34,035 nt of DNA from the NCBI GenBank assembly GCA_028277105.1, contig JANQHO010000150.1:1-34035 (forward strand), read 5' to 3'. This document shows positions 8,221-17,564 of this stretch, piece after piece. Below the pieces are notes generated by a model. It saw only the letters and a program-made list of their open reading frames with translations. It searched no databases and had not been told where the DNA came from. The translations under genes and the position numbers were made by a program. The DNA comes from Owenweeksia sp. (GTDB lineage Bacteria; Bacteroidota; Bacteroidia; Flavobacteriales; Schleiferiaceae). Position 1 is the stretch's first letter. Each line of letters begins with the position of its first letter.

Positions 8221-8703
8221 TTACTTGATGTAAGTTTTAAAGGTAAAGGGATAAGGATTTTTACTATCGGCCGGGTGGTTTTCTTCTTTTTCCAACAGCC
8301 ACTTTGATTGATCGAACTCCGGGAAAAAGGTATCACCTTCAAATCGGTGATGTATTAGCGTTAGCTCAATAGTTTGTGCATAGGGTAAAGCGAGCTTGTA
8401 GAGTTGGGCACCTCCAATAACAAAAGGTTGCGGATCACCTTCCGCTTTCTGGATAGCCGCCTCAAGGTTGTGTACCACCAAGCAGCCTTTGGCCTGGTAG
8501 TCTCTTTGCCGGGTTACCACAATATTGATGCGGTTAGGCAAAGGTTTGAGCATACTTTCAAAGGTTTTCCGCCCCATAATTACATGATGCCCTGTAGTGA
8601 GCCTCATAAAGCGTTTCATATCGGTAGGCATATTCCAGATAAGGTCGTTATCCCTGCCAATCACCCGGTTTTCAGACATAGCTGCTATGAGGGTTAGATT
8701 CAT
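8221..8703 (-). CDS. folA: Dihydrofolate reductase
   Basis: A 160-residue enzyme of normal family length. It reduces dihydrofolate to tetrahydrofolate with NADPH. Visible signatures are the N-terminal [12 protein letters not shown] strand and Met20-type loop, [10 protein letters not shown] with the active-site Asp, the NADPH-binding [12 protein letters not shown], and FVIGGAQLY. Its ATG overlaps the thyA stop in an ATGA, so the two are probably translationally coupled. That fits, because ThyA produces the dihydrofolate that FolA recycles. Confidence 0.97.
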   Translation of the reverse strand: MNLTLIAAMSENRVIGRDNDLIWNMPTDMKRFMRLTTGHHVIMGRKTFESMLKPLPNRINIVVTRQRDYQAKGCLVVHNLEAAIQKAEGDPQPFVIGGAQLYKLALPYAQTIELTLIHHRFEGDTFFPEFDQSKWLLEKEENHPADSKNPYPFTFKTYIK

Positions 8704-9605
8704 ACGGCTACCGGTGCTTTTATAGAGGGATGTGGGTTATAATTGATCAACTCAAAGTCATCAAAAGTAAAATCAAAAATATTTTTAACTGCGGGATTAA
8801 TCCGCATTTCCGGCAAAGGCCTCGATTCCCTGCTGAGTTGTTCCCGGGTTTGCTCCAGGTGATTGGAATACAGATGAGCGTCCCCAAAAGTGTGAATGAA
8901 ATCACCGTATTCCAGCCCGCAAACCTGGGCGATCATCATGGTGAGTAACGAATAAGATGCTATGTTAAAAGGAACTCCCAGGAAAATGTCAGCACTGCGC
9001 TGGTAAAGCTGGCAGCTCAGTTTGTTTTCTGCTATATAGAACTGAAAGATAGTGTGACAAGGTGGTAAACCTGACTTGGCCATTACAGGTATATCTTTGG
9101 GGTTCCACGCAGACACAATAAGCCTTCTGCTATCGGGATTGCTTTTAATGTCCTTAATTAGTTGGGATATCTGATCAACTCCTTCAAAATTGCGCCATTG
9201 CCGGCCGTATACAGGGCCTAGTTTACCCCATTTAAGAGCAAAACTTTCCTCTTCGATGATTTGCTGTTTAAACTCCTGCAGCTTTTCTTTCCAGGCTTCA
9301 GAATATTTAGGAAATTTTTCTGTCAGACCATTTTCGTTGAGGTAATTCTGATAAGGCCACTCATTCCAAATATTTACTCCATTTTCAACCAGATAGCGAA
9401 TATTGGTATCACCCTGTAAAAACCACAACAGCTCGTGAATTATGGATTTCAGGTGTACCTTTTTGGTAGTAACAAGGGGGAAACCTTCCTGAAGGTCAAA
9501 CCTCATTTGATAACCAAATACAGATAATGTCCCTGTACCGGTACGGTCTCCTTTTTTTGTGCCGTTTTCCAGCACATGCTTCATTAAATCGTGGTATTGC
9601 TGCAT
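8700..9605 (-). CDS. thyA: Thymidylate synthase
   Basis: A 301-residue ThyA that makes dTMP from dUMP using methylenetetrahydrofolate. Catalytic Cys183 sits in [11 protein letters not shown]. Arg21 (GDRTGTGT) and the Arg160-Arg161 pair ([10 protein letters not shown]) bind phosphate, and the folate/dUMP-binding [17 protein letters not shown] is intact. It is longer than the 264-residue E. coli enzyme because of an insert at about residues 88-123, as in many longer bacterial forms. It ends in an ATGA overlap with folA. The 105-base gap upstream holds a long inverted repeat and separates it from the nucleoside transporter gene. Confidence 0.97.
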   Translation of the reverse strand: MQQYHDLMKHVLENGTKKGDRTGTGTLSVFGYQMRFDLQEGFPLVTTKKVHLKSIIHELLWFLQGDTNIRYLVENGVNIWNEWPYQNYLNENGLTEKFPKYSEAWKEKLQEFKQQIIEEESFALKWGKLGPVYGRQWRNFEGVDQISQLIKDIKSNPDSRRLIVSAWNPKDIPVMAKSGLPPCHTIFQFYIAENKLSCQLYQRSADIFLGVPFNIASYSLLTMMIAQVCGLEYGDFIHTFGDAHLYSNHLEQTREQLSRESRPLPEMRINPAVKNIFDFTFDDFELINYNPHPSIKAPVAV

Positions 9606-9628
9606 GGAAATACTTTGGTTTCAAAGAT

Positions 9629-9675
9629 ATTGGTATCGCAACAGCGTAACAAGAAAGAAAAACTGTGATACCAAT
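9629..9675 (-). repeat. Inverted repeat upstream of thyA
   Basis: Arms at 9629-9640 and 9664-9675 (ATTGGTATCGCA against TGTGATACCAAT) form a 12-bp stem with one G-T pair and a 23-base interior. It ends 23 bases before the thyA start on the minus strand. No T-run follows, so an operator, an RNA processing hairpin or an attenuator is possible; none is proven. Confidence 0.5.
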
Positions 9676-9710
9676 AGTTTTTTAAACAGAATGTGTATAA
9701 TATTTGGGAA

Positions 9711-11414
9711 TCAGATCAACATGCCTACTATTACTGCAGTGAAAAGAGAGGCAAGAGTACCTCCAATCAGAGCGCGGAAACCCAGCCTGGAGAGGTCGCC
9801 TTTGCGGGAAGGAGCGATGGAGCCTATACCTCCTATTTGTATACCAATACTGGCAAAGTTGGAGAAACCGCAAAGGATGTAAGTAGCTATGATAATGGAT
9901 TTTTCAGAAGAGAACTTTCCGGCTACCATGAGTTCACCGAGGGATTTATAGGCAAAAAATTCGTTGAGAATTGTTTTTTCACCTAAAAGCTGCCCTACCA
10001 AAACAATATCTTCATTAACTACTCCCATCAGCCAGGTTAGTGGAGCCAGTATTTTTCCCAAAATAAATTGTGCGGTAAAACCTTTATACTGACCGTTTGT
10101 CAATTCTACTACCCATTGATTAAGGCCGGTTACATCGCCTATAATATCATTGAGAATATAATTGACCATTGCCATTAAGGCAATGAAAACCAATAGCATA
10201 GCTCCTACATTTACTGCTAGTTTTAAACCATCGGTTGTTCCATTCGCAACGGCTTCAAGGGCATTGGAGCCTATACTGGATTCTTCGATGTGCATTTCTT
10301 CATTTACCTGTTTGGTTTCCGGCAAAAGAATTTTAGCCGCTACCACTGCAGCAGGGGCGCTCATTACTGAGGCAGCCAAAAGGTGTTTGGCAAAAAAGAG
10401 TTTTTGAACCGGATCATCTCCTCCCAGAAAACCTATGTAGGCAGCTAGTACGCCCCCGGCTATAGTAGCCATGCCTCCGCTCATTAAACAGAGCAATTCG
10501 GATTTGGTCATTTTTTTAATATAAGGCTTAACCAAAAGGGGGGATTCAGTTTGACCTAAAAAGATATTACCTGCAGCAGCCAGGCTTTCGGCCCCGGATA
10601 ATTTCATGGTATATTTCATGATCCAGGCGAAAACATAAACTATTTTTTGCAATATGCCGTAATAAAAGAGTAGGCTGGTAAAAGCTGAAAAAAAGATCAC
10701 TGTAGGTAATACCTGAAAAGCGAAGATGTAGCCGAATGAATCTGTATTAGTGATAAGTCCTCCAAAGAGGAACTCTGAACCTTCAGCGGTAAAATCCAGC
10801 AGAATCACAAAGCCTTTGCTGATTCCATCAAAAGCCTTGCGGATGAAGGGTACTTTGAGAATTCCCAGTGCAAATAGAAATTGTATAACGAGCCCTTTTA
10901 CAACAAGCGACCAGTTTACGGCTTTGCGTTTAGCAGACATAAGATAGGCAATGAAAACCAACACAAGTAGGCCAAGCATTCCCCTGAGCAGAGAATTCCA
11001 ACTGAGACTATTTTGATTAAAATCATAGTTCAGGGGAAGTGATTGGGCTTTTTTAATGGGCTTGCTAAAGGAATAATCAACATTGCCTTCATTGATAACT
11101 AATAAAGTATCATTGAGAATTTTGAGGTAATAATAGCGGATGGTATCGCTGGGTTGGGAGTAATTGAAAACGAGTGTGTCATTGGAAAGATGGTAACTAC
11201 CCTTGGCCCTGAGATTGTTTTTTGCTTTTAACTCATATAAAAAAGTGCTATCGTCCAAGAGAAAGTAATCTGCCGTATCGATGGGTAGAAGCGATTCTCC
11301 CTGAAGATTGGTAATAGATTTAAATTTCCAACGGAAACTCAGATTTTCCTGTGCATCAGTGGCTACAGCTGTAAACAAAACGGATAGAAAAAGAAGAGCT
11401 TTGTATTTACGCAT
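9711..11414 (-). CDS. Concentrative nucleoside transporter (NupC/CNT) with extra N-terminal exported domain
   Basis: A 567-residue protein. Residues 1 to about 22 form a signal peptide (ends TDAQ), and about 23-130 form a small beta-rich, lipocalin-like domain. About 140-567 is a CNT family Na+ or H+ nucleoside symporter. CNT signatures are LGQTESPLLVKPY, SGGMATIAGGVLAAY, NEFFAYKSLGEL and the C-terminal GFSNFASIGIQIGG. Ordinary CNTs are about 400 residues, so the N-terminal domain is an addition; I infer that it faces the periplasm. It lies in the same direction between the bifunctional nuclease gene (23-base gap) and thyA, consistent with nucleoside salvage beside dTMP synthesis. Confidence 0.92.
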   Translation of the reverse strand: MRKYKALLFLSVLFTAVATDAQENLSFRWKFKSITNLQGESLLPIDTADYFLLDDSTFLYELKAKNNLRAKGSYHLSNDTLVFNYSQPSDTIRYYYLKILNDTLLVINEGNVDYSFSKPIKKAQSLPLNYDFNQNSLSWNSLLRGMLGLLVLVFIAYLMSAKRKAVNWSLVVKGLVIQFLFALGILKVPFIRKAFDGISKGFVILLDFTAEGSEFLFGGLITNTDSFGYIFAFQVLPTVIFFSAFTSLLFYYGILQKIVYVFAWIMKYTMKLSGAESLAAAGNIFLGQTESPLLVKPYIKKMTKSELLCLMSGGMATIAGGVLAAYIGFLGGDDPVQKLFFAKHLLAASVMSAPAAVVAAKILLPETKQVNEEMHIEESSIGSNALEAVANGTTDGLKLAVNVGAMLLVFIALMAMVNYILNDIIGDVTGLNQWVVELTNGQYKGFTAQFILGKILAPLTWLMGVVNEDIVLVGQLLGEKTILNEFFAYKSLGELMVAGKFSSEKSIIIATYILCGFSNFASIGIQIGGIGSIAPSRKGDLSRLGFRALIGGTLASLFTAVIVGMLI

Positions 11415-11437
11415 ACCACTAATTCTATCAAATGGAG

Positions 11438-12052
11438 TTAGTTACTTTCCCTTTTGTCGATCTCGTCTCTTATACGGGCTGCCAGTTCGTAATTTTCATC
11501 TTTAACCGCTTTGTCCATCAGTTTATGAAGGTTTTCAAGGCTTTGGGAAGATAGATCTTCTTTTTGAGGTAAAGCAGTCTTGGTTTTAGCGGTTTTGGCT
11601 TTGGTAGTAGAACCCGTTTTCTTTTCGCCCTGGCTTTCTTTCAGAATGATTCCTGCTTTATCTAAAATTTCCTTGTAGGTATAGATAGGGCATTTGAAAC
11701 GGATGGCTAGAGCTACGGCATCCGAAGTTCGGGCATCTAAAACCTGCTCTTTGCCGCTGCTGTCTTCACAAACCAGAATGGAAAAAAAAACGCCATCCTG
11801 TAATTTGTGAATCACTACCTCTTTTAAGTTGATGTTAAAACTGTCTGAAAAATTTTTGAAAAGATCGTGAGTAAGGGGGCGGGGAGGATTGACTTCTTTT
11901 TCCAGAGCTATAGCAATAGACTGGGCTTCAAAACCTCCAATTATAATAGGAAGTCTGCGATCGCCCTTTTCCTCTCCCAAAACCAGGGCATATGCCCCGG
12001 TTTGAGTTTGACTGTAGGAAAGTCCTTTAATGTATAGCTGTATGCGTTCCAT
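11438..12052 (-). CDS. Bifunctional nuclease domain protein with C-terminal UVR motif
   Basis: A 204-residue protein. Residues 1 to about 130 match the bifunctional nuclease (DUF151/BFN) family, with LPIIIGGFEAQSIAIALE, RPLTHDLF and LDARTSDAVALAIRF. A Lys/Thr/Ala-rich linker (about 143-163) leads to a UVR-type helix hairpin (LHKLMDKAVKDENYELAARI) that resembles the UvrB-UvrC interaction motif. Plant members have DNase and RNase activity; the bacterial role is not settled. Its start overlaps the etfA stop by one base (TAATG), so it is translated as part of the etf operon. The link to electron transfer is positional only. Confidence 0.88.
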   Translation of the reverse strand: MERIQLYIKGLSYSQTQTGAYALVLGEEKGDRRLPIIIGGFEAQSIAIALEKEVNPPRPLTHDLFKNFSDSFNINLKEVVIHKLQDGVFFSILVCEDSSGKEQVLDARTSDAVALAIRFKCPIYTYKEILDKAGIILKESQGEKKTGSTTKAKTAKTKTALPQKEDLSSQSLENLHKLMDKAVKDENYELAARIRDEIDKRESN

Positions 12053-13017
12053 TAATTGTTGGCCTTGAAGTTTTTAACGGCCTCCGTCAAACGGGGAACC
12101 ACTTCAAAGGCATCTCCCACCACACCGTAATCGGCTGCTTTAAAAAAGGGAGCTTCAGGGTCGTTATTGATGGCTACGATGGTTTTGGAGTTACTTACTC
12201 CTGCCAGATGCTGAATGGCCCCGGATATCCCTATTGCTATGTAAAGGTTGGGATTTATGGCAATACCAGTCTGGCCAACGTGTTCAGTATGTGGCCTCCA
12301 ACCCATATCCGATACGGGCTTGCTGCAGGCGGTCCCGGCATCAAGAGTTTCAGCCAGTTCCTCCAGCATACCCCAGTTCTCGGGGCCTTTTAAACCACGT
12401 CCACCTGAAACTACACGCTCTGCTTCCGGTAAAGGTATCTTTCCTTTTACCCGGTCTACTTCTTTTACTTCTACAGCAGGATTATCGCCCAGCGAAACGG
12501 AACCTCCAACTACTTCAGCTGTGCCTTCACCTTCTTCAACTCCAATAGAGTTAGGCACAAATACAATAATGCGTTTTTGCGCTTCAGTAGTATAATCTAC
12601 AAAACCTTTACTGGAGAATACACTACGTCTGGCGGTGAGGGGTGTTACGGAGCTAGGTAATGCCGTTACGTTGGTAATCAGGCCGGCACCTTCCATCACA
12701 GCCAGGATAGGAGCCAGGGCTTTACCGTTAAATGTTCCGCTGATGATGTAAGTATGGCCATCGTTTTCACTGGCAATTTTTTGAAGTGCCTCAGCGTATT
12801 TGTAATTGTCGTACTGATCAAAACCGTCTTCCAGACTGATCACCTTTTTCAAGCCGTACTTTCCGGCAGCACCGGCATCATCATCCAGCTTACCAAAGGT
12901 TACACCTATGGCTTCAGTTCCCATCATATCAGCGGTTTTAGCAGCATATAGAGCCGCTTCCCAGGTGTTTTTCTTAAACTTTCCTTCCCAGCTTTCCAGA
13001 AATACTATTACAGACAT
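12052..13017 (-). CDS. etfA: Electron transfer flavoprotein alpha subunit
   Basis: A 321-residue ETF alpha. The C-terminal FAD-binding domain shows the family signature IAIGISGAIQHLAGVSNSK, followed by AINNDPEAPFF, and upstream VSGGRGLKGPENW and SDMGWRPHTEHVGQTG. With EtfB it carries electrons from acyl-CoA and related dehydrogenases to ETF:quinone oxidoreductase. It lies 25 bases behind etfB and overlaps the bifunctional nuclease start by one base. Confidence 0.96.
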   Translation of the reverse strand: MSVIVFLESWEGKFKKNTWEAALYAAKTADMMGTEAIGVTFGKLDDDAGAAGKYGLKKVISLEDGFDQYDNYKYAEALQKIASENDGHTYIISGTFNGKALAPILAVMEGAGLITNVTALPSSVTPLTARRSVFSSKGFVDYTTEAQKRIIVFVPNSIGVEEGEGTAEVVGGSVSLGDNPAVEVKEVDRVKGKIPLPEAERVVSGGRGLKGPENWGMLEELAETLDAGTACSKPVSDMGWRPHTEHVGQTGIAINPNLYIAIGISGAIQHLAGVSNSKTIVAINNDPEAPFFKAADYGVVGDAFEVVPRLTEAVKNFKANN

Positions 13018-13042
13018 TTTCTTAAGTTCTTTATTCGGTTTA

Positions 13043-13789
13043 TTAAATCACTTTAGCTTCTTCGTGTAGCAGTCTTACCAGTTCACCCATATTTTCGGCA
13101 TCTATCATTTTGACATCGCCTTTAGGAGCGGGTTTTTCATAGATGCCAACAGTAGTCTGACGATTGGCTTCAACTGCTTCCTTCACGTGAAGAGGCTTGG
13201 TACGGGCGCTCATGATACCGCGCATATTGGGTATGCGGAGATCCTTTTCCTCCACCAAACCCTTTTGTCCGCCAATAACAACAGGTAATTGAACAGAAAG
13301 CTTTTCTTTACCTCCGTCAATTTCCCGGATAAGGCTGGCTGTATCGCCATCCAGTTCCATACCTACACAAGCGTTTACAAAAGGCCATTTCAACATGGCT
13401 GCTACCATACCGGGGACCTGACCACCGTTGTAATCAATAGATTCACGACCGGCAATTACCAGGTCATATCCCCCTTCTTTGATAACGGCAGCTATCTGAG
13501 ATGCTACGAAAAAAGCATCTGTCGGATCGGCATCAATCCTGATTGCTTCGTCCGCTCCTATGGCCAGGGCTTTTCTCAAAGTAGGTTCTGTTTCAGCCCG
13601 GCCTACATTCAGCACGCTAACTGTTCCTCCTTGTTTTTCTTTTATCCAGATTGCCCGGGTAAGGCCAAATTCATCATAAGGATTAATGACAAACTGAACT
13701 CCATTCTTGTCAAACTCCTTATTATCATTAGTGAAATTGATTTTGGCAGTGGTATCCGGTACGTGGCTAATACAAACTAATACCTTCAT
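13043..13789 (-). CDS. etfB: Electron transfer flavoprotein beta subunit
   Basis: A 248-residue ETF beta. It begins with the typical MKVLVCISHVPDTTAKI strand and contains NPYDEFGLTRAI, GADEAIRID, DLVIAGRESIDYNGGQVPG and the closing PNMRGIMSARTKP. It binds AMP and pairs with EtfA. It is the first gene of the minus-strand run that continues through etfA, nuclease, transporter, thyA and folA. A one-mismatch -7 element (TATTTTCG) and a hairpin lie in the 313-base divergent gap upstream. Confidence 0.96.
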   Translation of the reverse strand: MKVLVCISHVPDTTAKINFTNDNKEFDKNGVQFVINPYDEFGLTRAIWIKEKQGGTVSVLNVGRAETEPTLRKALAIGADEAIRIDADPTDAFFVASQIAAVIKEGGYDLVIAGRESIDYNGGQVPGMVAAMLKWPFVNACVGMELDGDTASLIREIDGGKEKLSVQLPVVIGGQKGLVEEKDLRIPNMRGIMSARTKPLHVKEAVEANRQTTVGIYEKPAPKGDVKMIDAENMGELVRLLHEEAKVI

Positions 13790-14102
13790 TATGTGTAATG
13801 ATCAATTTTAAGATATGAATAGATTTGCGAAAATAGCTAAAAAAGCCCCAATGCAGAAAGCTTTTAGCTTATTAGCAACATCAACAGCCTGTGGAGATTT
13901 ATGTTTAGTTTTTTAAAATCGGTTTTCCAATGCTGGGTTTGTACAACATTGATTGCAAGATCGCAAACCTGCCAGCTGTCTAAAAGTTTTCATTCTGCTA
14001 AAGTAGGGTCATTCCAGGCTTAGACTCTTAATCTTAAACAGGTTTTTATAATTCAACTTGCATCAATTAATTTCTATTTTTGCTAGCCCAAAAACAAAAT
14101 CA
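13790..14102. other. 313-base divergent intergenic region, etfB / pdhB
   Basis: No gene is seen here. It contains an imperfect inverted repeat (AGCTAAAAAAGC at 13835-13846 and GCTTTTAGCT at 13860-13869) about 45 bases upstream of etfB, next to a near-consensus minus-strand -7 (TATTTTCG). It also holds a consensus plus-strand -7 for pdhB at 14075-14082. The central part (about 13880-14040) shows nothing I can name. Confidence 0.6.
14075..14082 (+). promoter_or_regulatory. Predicted -7 element for pdhB
   Basis: TATTTTTG matches TAnnTTTG and lies 20 bases before the ATG at 14103. The nearest upstream TTG (14058-14060) is only 14 bases away, shorter than the usual spacer, so the -33 side is uncertain. 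Confidence 0.5.
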
Positions 14103-15083
14103 ATGAGTAGGATTATCCAGTTCAGAGAAGCCGTTTGTGAAGCCATGAGTGAAGAAATGCGGAGGGATGAAAACGTTTATCTCATGGGCGAAGAAGTAGC
14201 AGAGTACAACGGTGCCTATAAAGCTTCAAAAGGTATGTTGGATGAATTCGGCCCTAAACGGGTGATCGATACACCCATATCAGAGCTGGGTTTTGCCGGA
14301 GTAGGAGTGGGATCGGCTATGAATGGCCTGCGTCCCATTATTGAGTTTATGACATTTAATTTTTCTTTGGTGGCCATAGACCAGATCATTAACAATGCCG
14401 CCAAAATGTACCAGATGAGTGGCGGCCAGTTTAATGTCCCCATTGTTTTTCGCGGGCCAACGGCTTCTGCCGGCCAGTTAGGGGCTACTCATTCCCAGGC
14501 CTTTGAAAGCTGGTATGCCAATACTCCTGGTCTTAAAGTAGTAGTGCCTTCCACCCCTTATGATGTAAAAGGGCTTTTAAAAACAGCTATCAGGGATGAC
14601 GATCCGGTATTGGTGATGGAATCGGAACAAATGTATGGCGATAAGGGGGAAGTGCCGGAAGAAGAATATTTGATAGAATTGGGCAAAGCCGATATCAAAC
14701 GTACTGGCTCAGATGTTACCATAGTATCTTTTGGCAAGATCATAAAGGAGGCCTTAAAAGCAGCCGAAGAACTGGCTAAAGATGATATTGATTGTGAAGT
14801 GATCGATTTGCTTACCGTTCGCCCTATCGACTACGATGCAGTGATCAATTCCATTAAGAAAACCAATCGCATGGTAATTTTAGAAGAAGCCTGGCCTCTT
14901 GGTTCCATAGCTACTGAAATAACCTACAAAGTACAGCGCGAAGCTTTTGACTTCCTCGATGCTCCTATCCGCAGACTGACCACTGCCGATACTCCTATGG
15001 CTTATTCCCCTGTTCTGGTGGAAGAGTTCTTACCCAACGCCAAGCAGGTAATAGAGGCGGTGAAAGGAGTGATGTATATCTGA
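14103..15083 (+). CDS. pdhB: Pyruvate dehydrogenase E1 component, beta subunit
   Basis: A 326-residue transketolase-like protein (PF02779 plus C-terminal domain). Typical features are the N-terminal FREAVCEAMSEEM, MGEEVAEYNGAYKASKG, RVIDTPISELGFAG, the TPP-side FMTFNF and QLGATHSQAFE, and C-terminal LEEAWPLGS. With the alpha subunit it decarboxylates pyruvate and acetylates lipoyl-E2. The ATG at 14103 (MSRIIQF) is chosen over an in-frame TTG at 14058, which falls upstream of the -7 element. No pdhA or E2 gene is in the window, so its partners are elsewhere. A branched-chain or acetoin E1 beta is a less likely alternative. Confidence 0.9.
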   Translation: MSRIIQFREAVCEAMSEEMRRDENVYLMGEEVAEYNGAYKASKGMLDEFGPKRVIDTPISELGFAGVGVGSAMNGLRPIIEFMTFNFSLVAIDQIINNAAKMYQMSGGQFNVPIVFRGPTASAGQLGATHSQAFESWYANTPGLKVVVPSTPYDVKGLLKTAIRDDDPVLVMESEQMYGDKGEVPEEEYLIELGKADIKRTGSDVTIVSFGKIIKEALKAAEELAKDDIDCEVIDLLTVRPIDYDAVINSIKKTNRMVILEEAWPLGSIATEITYKVQREAFDFLDAPIRRLTTADTPMAYSPVLVEEFLPNAKQVIEAVKGVMYI

Positions 15084-15171
15084 TCCTTATCGGTTAAGCG
15101 GTTGGTTTTATAGAATAATAAATGTTTACGGCTCAGAGTGAATCGCGATAATAAATACCCTTATTTAACTC

Positions 15172-15202
15172 TTTGCCTGTAAAACTATTTGGTTTACTTT
15201 TG
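15172..15202 (+). promoter_or_regulatory. Bacteroidota-type promoter for the membrane pyrophosphatase
   Basis: TTTG at 15172-15175, a 19-base spacer and TACTTTTG at 15195-15202 fit both boxes of the Bacteroidota consensus. The -7 box ends 46 bases before the gene start. This is one of the three best promoter matches in the window. Confidence 0.7.
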
Positions 15203-15248
15203 CGCCCCTTGTAAATAATGTCGTGTTTATCCATCATACATTAAGCTT

Positions 15249-17558
15249 ATGAACTGGTTATTGTACTTAATCCCCGGCCTTGGCTTGCTGGGTCTTTTGG
15301 TTATGATTGTTAAATCTGCCTGGGTTTCCAAACAGGATGCCGGAGACGATAATATGCGCGAGCTGGCCAAATACATAGCCGATGGCGCCATGGCTTTTCT
15401 TAAAGCCGAATGGAAAGTGCTGACTTACTTTGCCATCATCGCAGCTATTTTGCTCGCCTGGTCAGGTACTTTAGTGGATAATTCCAGTCCCGTTATTGCT
15501 ATTTCATTTGTCATAGGAGCTTTCTTTTCTGCTTTTGCCGGCTGGATCGGAATGAACATAGCTACTAAAGCCAATGTGCGCACTACGCAGGCAGCCCGTA
15601 CTTCTCTGGCTAAGGCTCTTCAGGTTTCTTTTAGCGGAGGAACAGTAATGGGATTGGGTGTAGCCGGTTTAGCTGTTTTAGGTTTGGGCTCCCTTTTTAT
15701 CGTTTTTTACAACATGTACGTAGTTTCCAGCGGTGATGTGAATGGCCTTGATATGGAAAAGGCTCTTGAGGTATTGGCCGGTTTTTCGCTGGGAGCAGAA
15801 AGTATAGCTCTTTTTGCACGTGTAGGTGGTGGGATTTACACTAAAGCAGCAGATGTTGGGGCTGACCTGGTAGGTAAGGTAGAAGCAGGTATTCCTGAAG
15901 ATGACCCCCGTAATCCTGCTACCATAGCTGATAATGTAGGTGACAACGTAGGTGACGTGGCCGGTATGGGAGCAGATCTTTTCGGTTCTTATGTAGCTAC
16001 TATTTTGGCAACAATGGTATTGGGACGCGAAATTGTTTCAGCTGATAGTTTTGGAGGTATAGCTCCTGTATTACTGCCCATGGTAATTGCCGGGATAGGT
16101 TTGGTGTTTTCCATAGTAGGAACCTGGATGGTAAGGGTAAAAGACGAGAATAGCAGTGTACAAAATGCCCTTAACCTCGGCAACTGGGCTTCTATCATAT
16201 TAACGGTAATTGCCTCCTATTTTCTGGTAAACTGGATGCTGCCTGCCGAAGGAATGGTCTTTCGTGGTCAGCAGTTTACTGCCAACGGTGTTTTCTGGGC
16301 CATTTTTACCGGTTTGATAGTAGGTGCTTTAATGAGTATAGTTACTGAGTATTACACGGCCATGGGCAAGCGCCCCGTACTTTCCATCGTGAAGCAATCT
16401 TCTACCGGACATGCTACTAATATTATTGGCGGCCTGGCAGTGGGTATGCAGTCTACCGTATTGCCTATTCTTATTTTGGCAGCCGGTATTGTAATATCTT
16501 ATTCTTTTGCCGGCCTGTACGGAGTATCTATAGCTGCTGCCGGTATGATGGCCACTACTGCCATGCAATTGGCAATTGATGCCTTCGGTCCCATTGCCGA
16601 CAATGCAGGTGGTATAGCTGAAATGAGTGGCCTGCCCGAAGAAGTTCGCAATCGTACAGACAATCTGGATGCCGTAGGAAATACCACCGCTGCTACCGGA
16701 AAAGGCTTTGCCATTGCTTCCGCTGCCCTAACCTCATTGGCTTTATTTGCTGCTTTTGTGGGGATTTCAGGTATTGATTCTATCGACTTGTACAAAGCAC
16801 CTGTTCTAGGCGCGCTTTTTATAGGTGCCATGATTCCCTTTATCTTTTCATCTCTGGCTATAGCAGCTGTAGGACGCGCAGCGATGGATATGGTAAATGA
16901 GGTAAGGCGCCAGTTCAAGGAAATTCCAGGCATTATGGAATACAAAGCCAAACCTGAATACGAGAAATGTGTGGAGATATCAACCAGAGCTTCTATACGC
17001 GAAATGATATTACCCGGAGCGATTGCTCTTGTTGTTCCTTTATTAGTAGGTTTTGGTTTGAAAGATGTTTTTGACGATGCTTCTTCAGCTGAAATACTAG
17101 GGGGATTGCTGGCCGGTGTTACCGTTTCAGGTGTATTAATGGGAATGTTCCAAAATAATGCAGGTGGAGCCTGGGATAATGCTAAAAAATCTTTTGAAAA
17201 AGGGGTAGAGATCAACGGCAAAATTGAATATAAAGGTTCAGAACCTCATAAGGCCTCTGTAACTGGTGATACTGTGGGTGATCCTTTTAAAGATACGTCC
17301 GGTCCTTCTATGAACATACTCATCAAATTAATGAGTATAGTATCACTTATTATAGCACCTCACATCAATGTAGGCGATGGCGGTCACCACAGTGAAGTTA
17401 GTAAGCCTGCACATGAGCTTGTATTAACTGAGGAAGCTGTTCTTGAAGAAGTCAAAGGAGAAGTAAAGGAAACAGAGTCGATAGCAGTTAAAGAAGTAGC
17501 AGCCTCTGTTTCAGGTAATGCTGCCGTTCAGACCAATGGAGATAATCCATCCCTCTAG
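15249..17558 (+). CDS. hppA: K+-dependent membrane-bound ion-pumping pyrophosphatase
   Basis: A 769-residue, about 16-helix M-PPase that couples PPi hydrolysis to H+ and/or Na+ export. The substrate-site signature [11 protein letters not shown] is at 202-212, followed by [20 protein letters not shown]. The potassium-dependence motif reads [10 protein letters not shown] at 477-486. Ala481 and Gly484 replace the Lys and Thr of K+-independent enzymes, so this is the K+-dependent class. Which ion is pumped cannot be read from these motifs. Residues about 707-769 form an unusual hydrophilic, acidic tail after the last helix (IIAPHI). A methyltransferase GTG start follows 6 bases after the stop. 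Confidence 0.95.
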   Translation: MNWLLYLIPGLGLLGLLVMIVKSAWVSKQDAGDDNMRELAKYIADGAMAFLKAEWKVLTYFAIIAAILLAWSGTLVDNSSPVIAISFVIGAFFSAFAGWIGMNIATKANVRTTQAARTSLAKALQVSFSGGTVMGLGVAGLAVLGLGSLFIVFYNMYVVSSGDVNGLDMEKALEVLAGFSLGAESIALFARVGGGIYTKAADVGADLVGKVEAGIPEDDPRNPATIADNVGDNVGDVAGMGADLFGSYVATILATMVLGREIVSADSFGGIAPVLLPMVIAGIGLVFSIVGTWMVRVKDENSSVQNALNLGNWASIILTVIASYFLVNWMLPAEGMVFRGQQFTANGVFWAIFTGLIVGALMSIVTEYYTAMGKRPVLSIVKQSSTGHATNIIGGLAVGMQSTVLPILILAAGIVISYSFAGLYGVSIAAAGMMATTAMQLAIDAFGPIADNAGGIAEMSGLPEEVRNRTDNLDAVGNTTAATGKGFAIASAALTSLALFAAFVGISGIDSIDLYKAPVLGALFIGAMIPFIFSSLAIAAVGRAAMDMVNEVRRQFKEIPGIMEYKAKPEYEKCVEISTRASIREMILPGAIALVVPLLVGFGLKDVFDDASSAEILGGLLAGVTVSGVLMGMFQNNAGGAWDNAKKSFEKGVEINGKIEYKGSEPHKASVTGDTVGDPFKDTSGPSMNILIKLMSIVSLIIAPHINVGDGGHHSEVSKPAHELVLTEEAVLEEVKGEVKETESIAVKEVAASVSGNAAVQTNGDNPSL

Positions 17559-17564
17559 CTTGTT

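Noticed and set aside
13289..13780. A 163-residue open frame opposite etfB.
   Set aside because: etfB is complete and conserved; the shadow has no recognisable features.
16499..17221. A 240-residue open frame opposite the membrane pyrophosphatase.
   Set aside because: It mirrors the regular codon pattern of the conserved gene and is rich in Pro/Ala/Ser without any domain.
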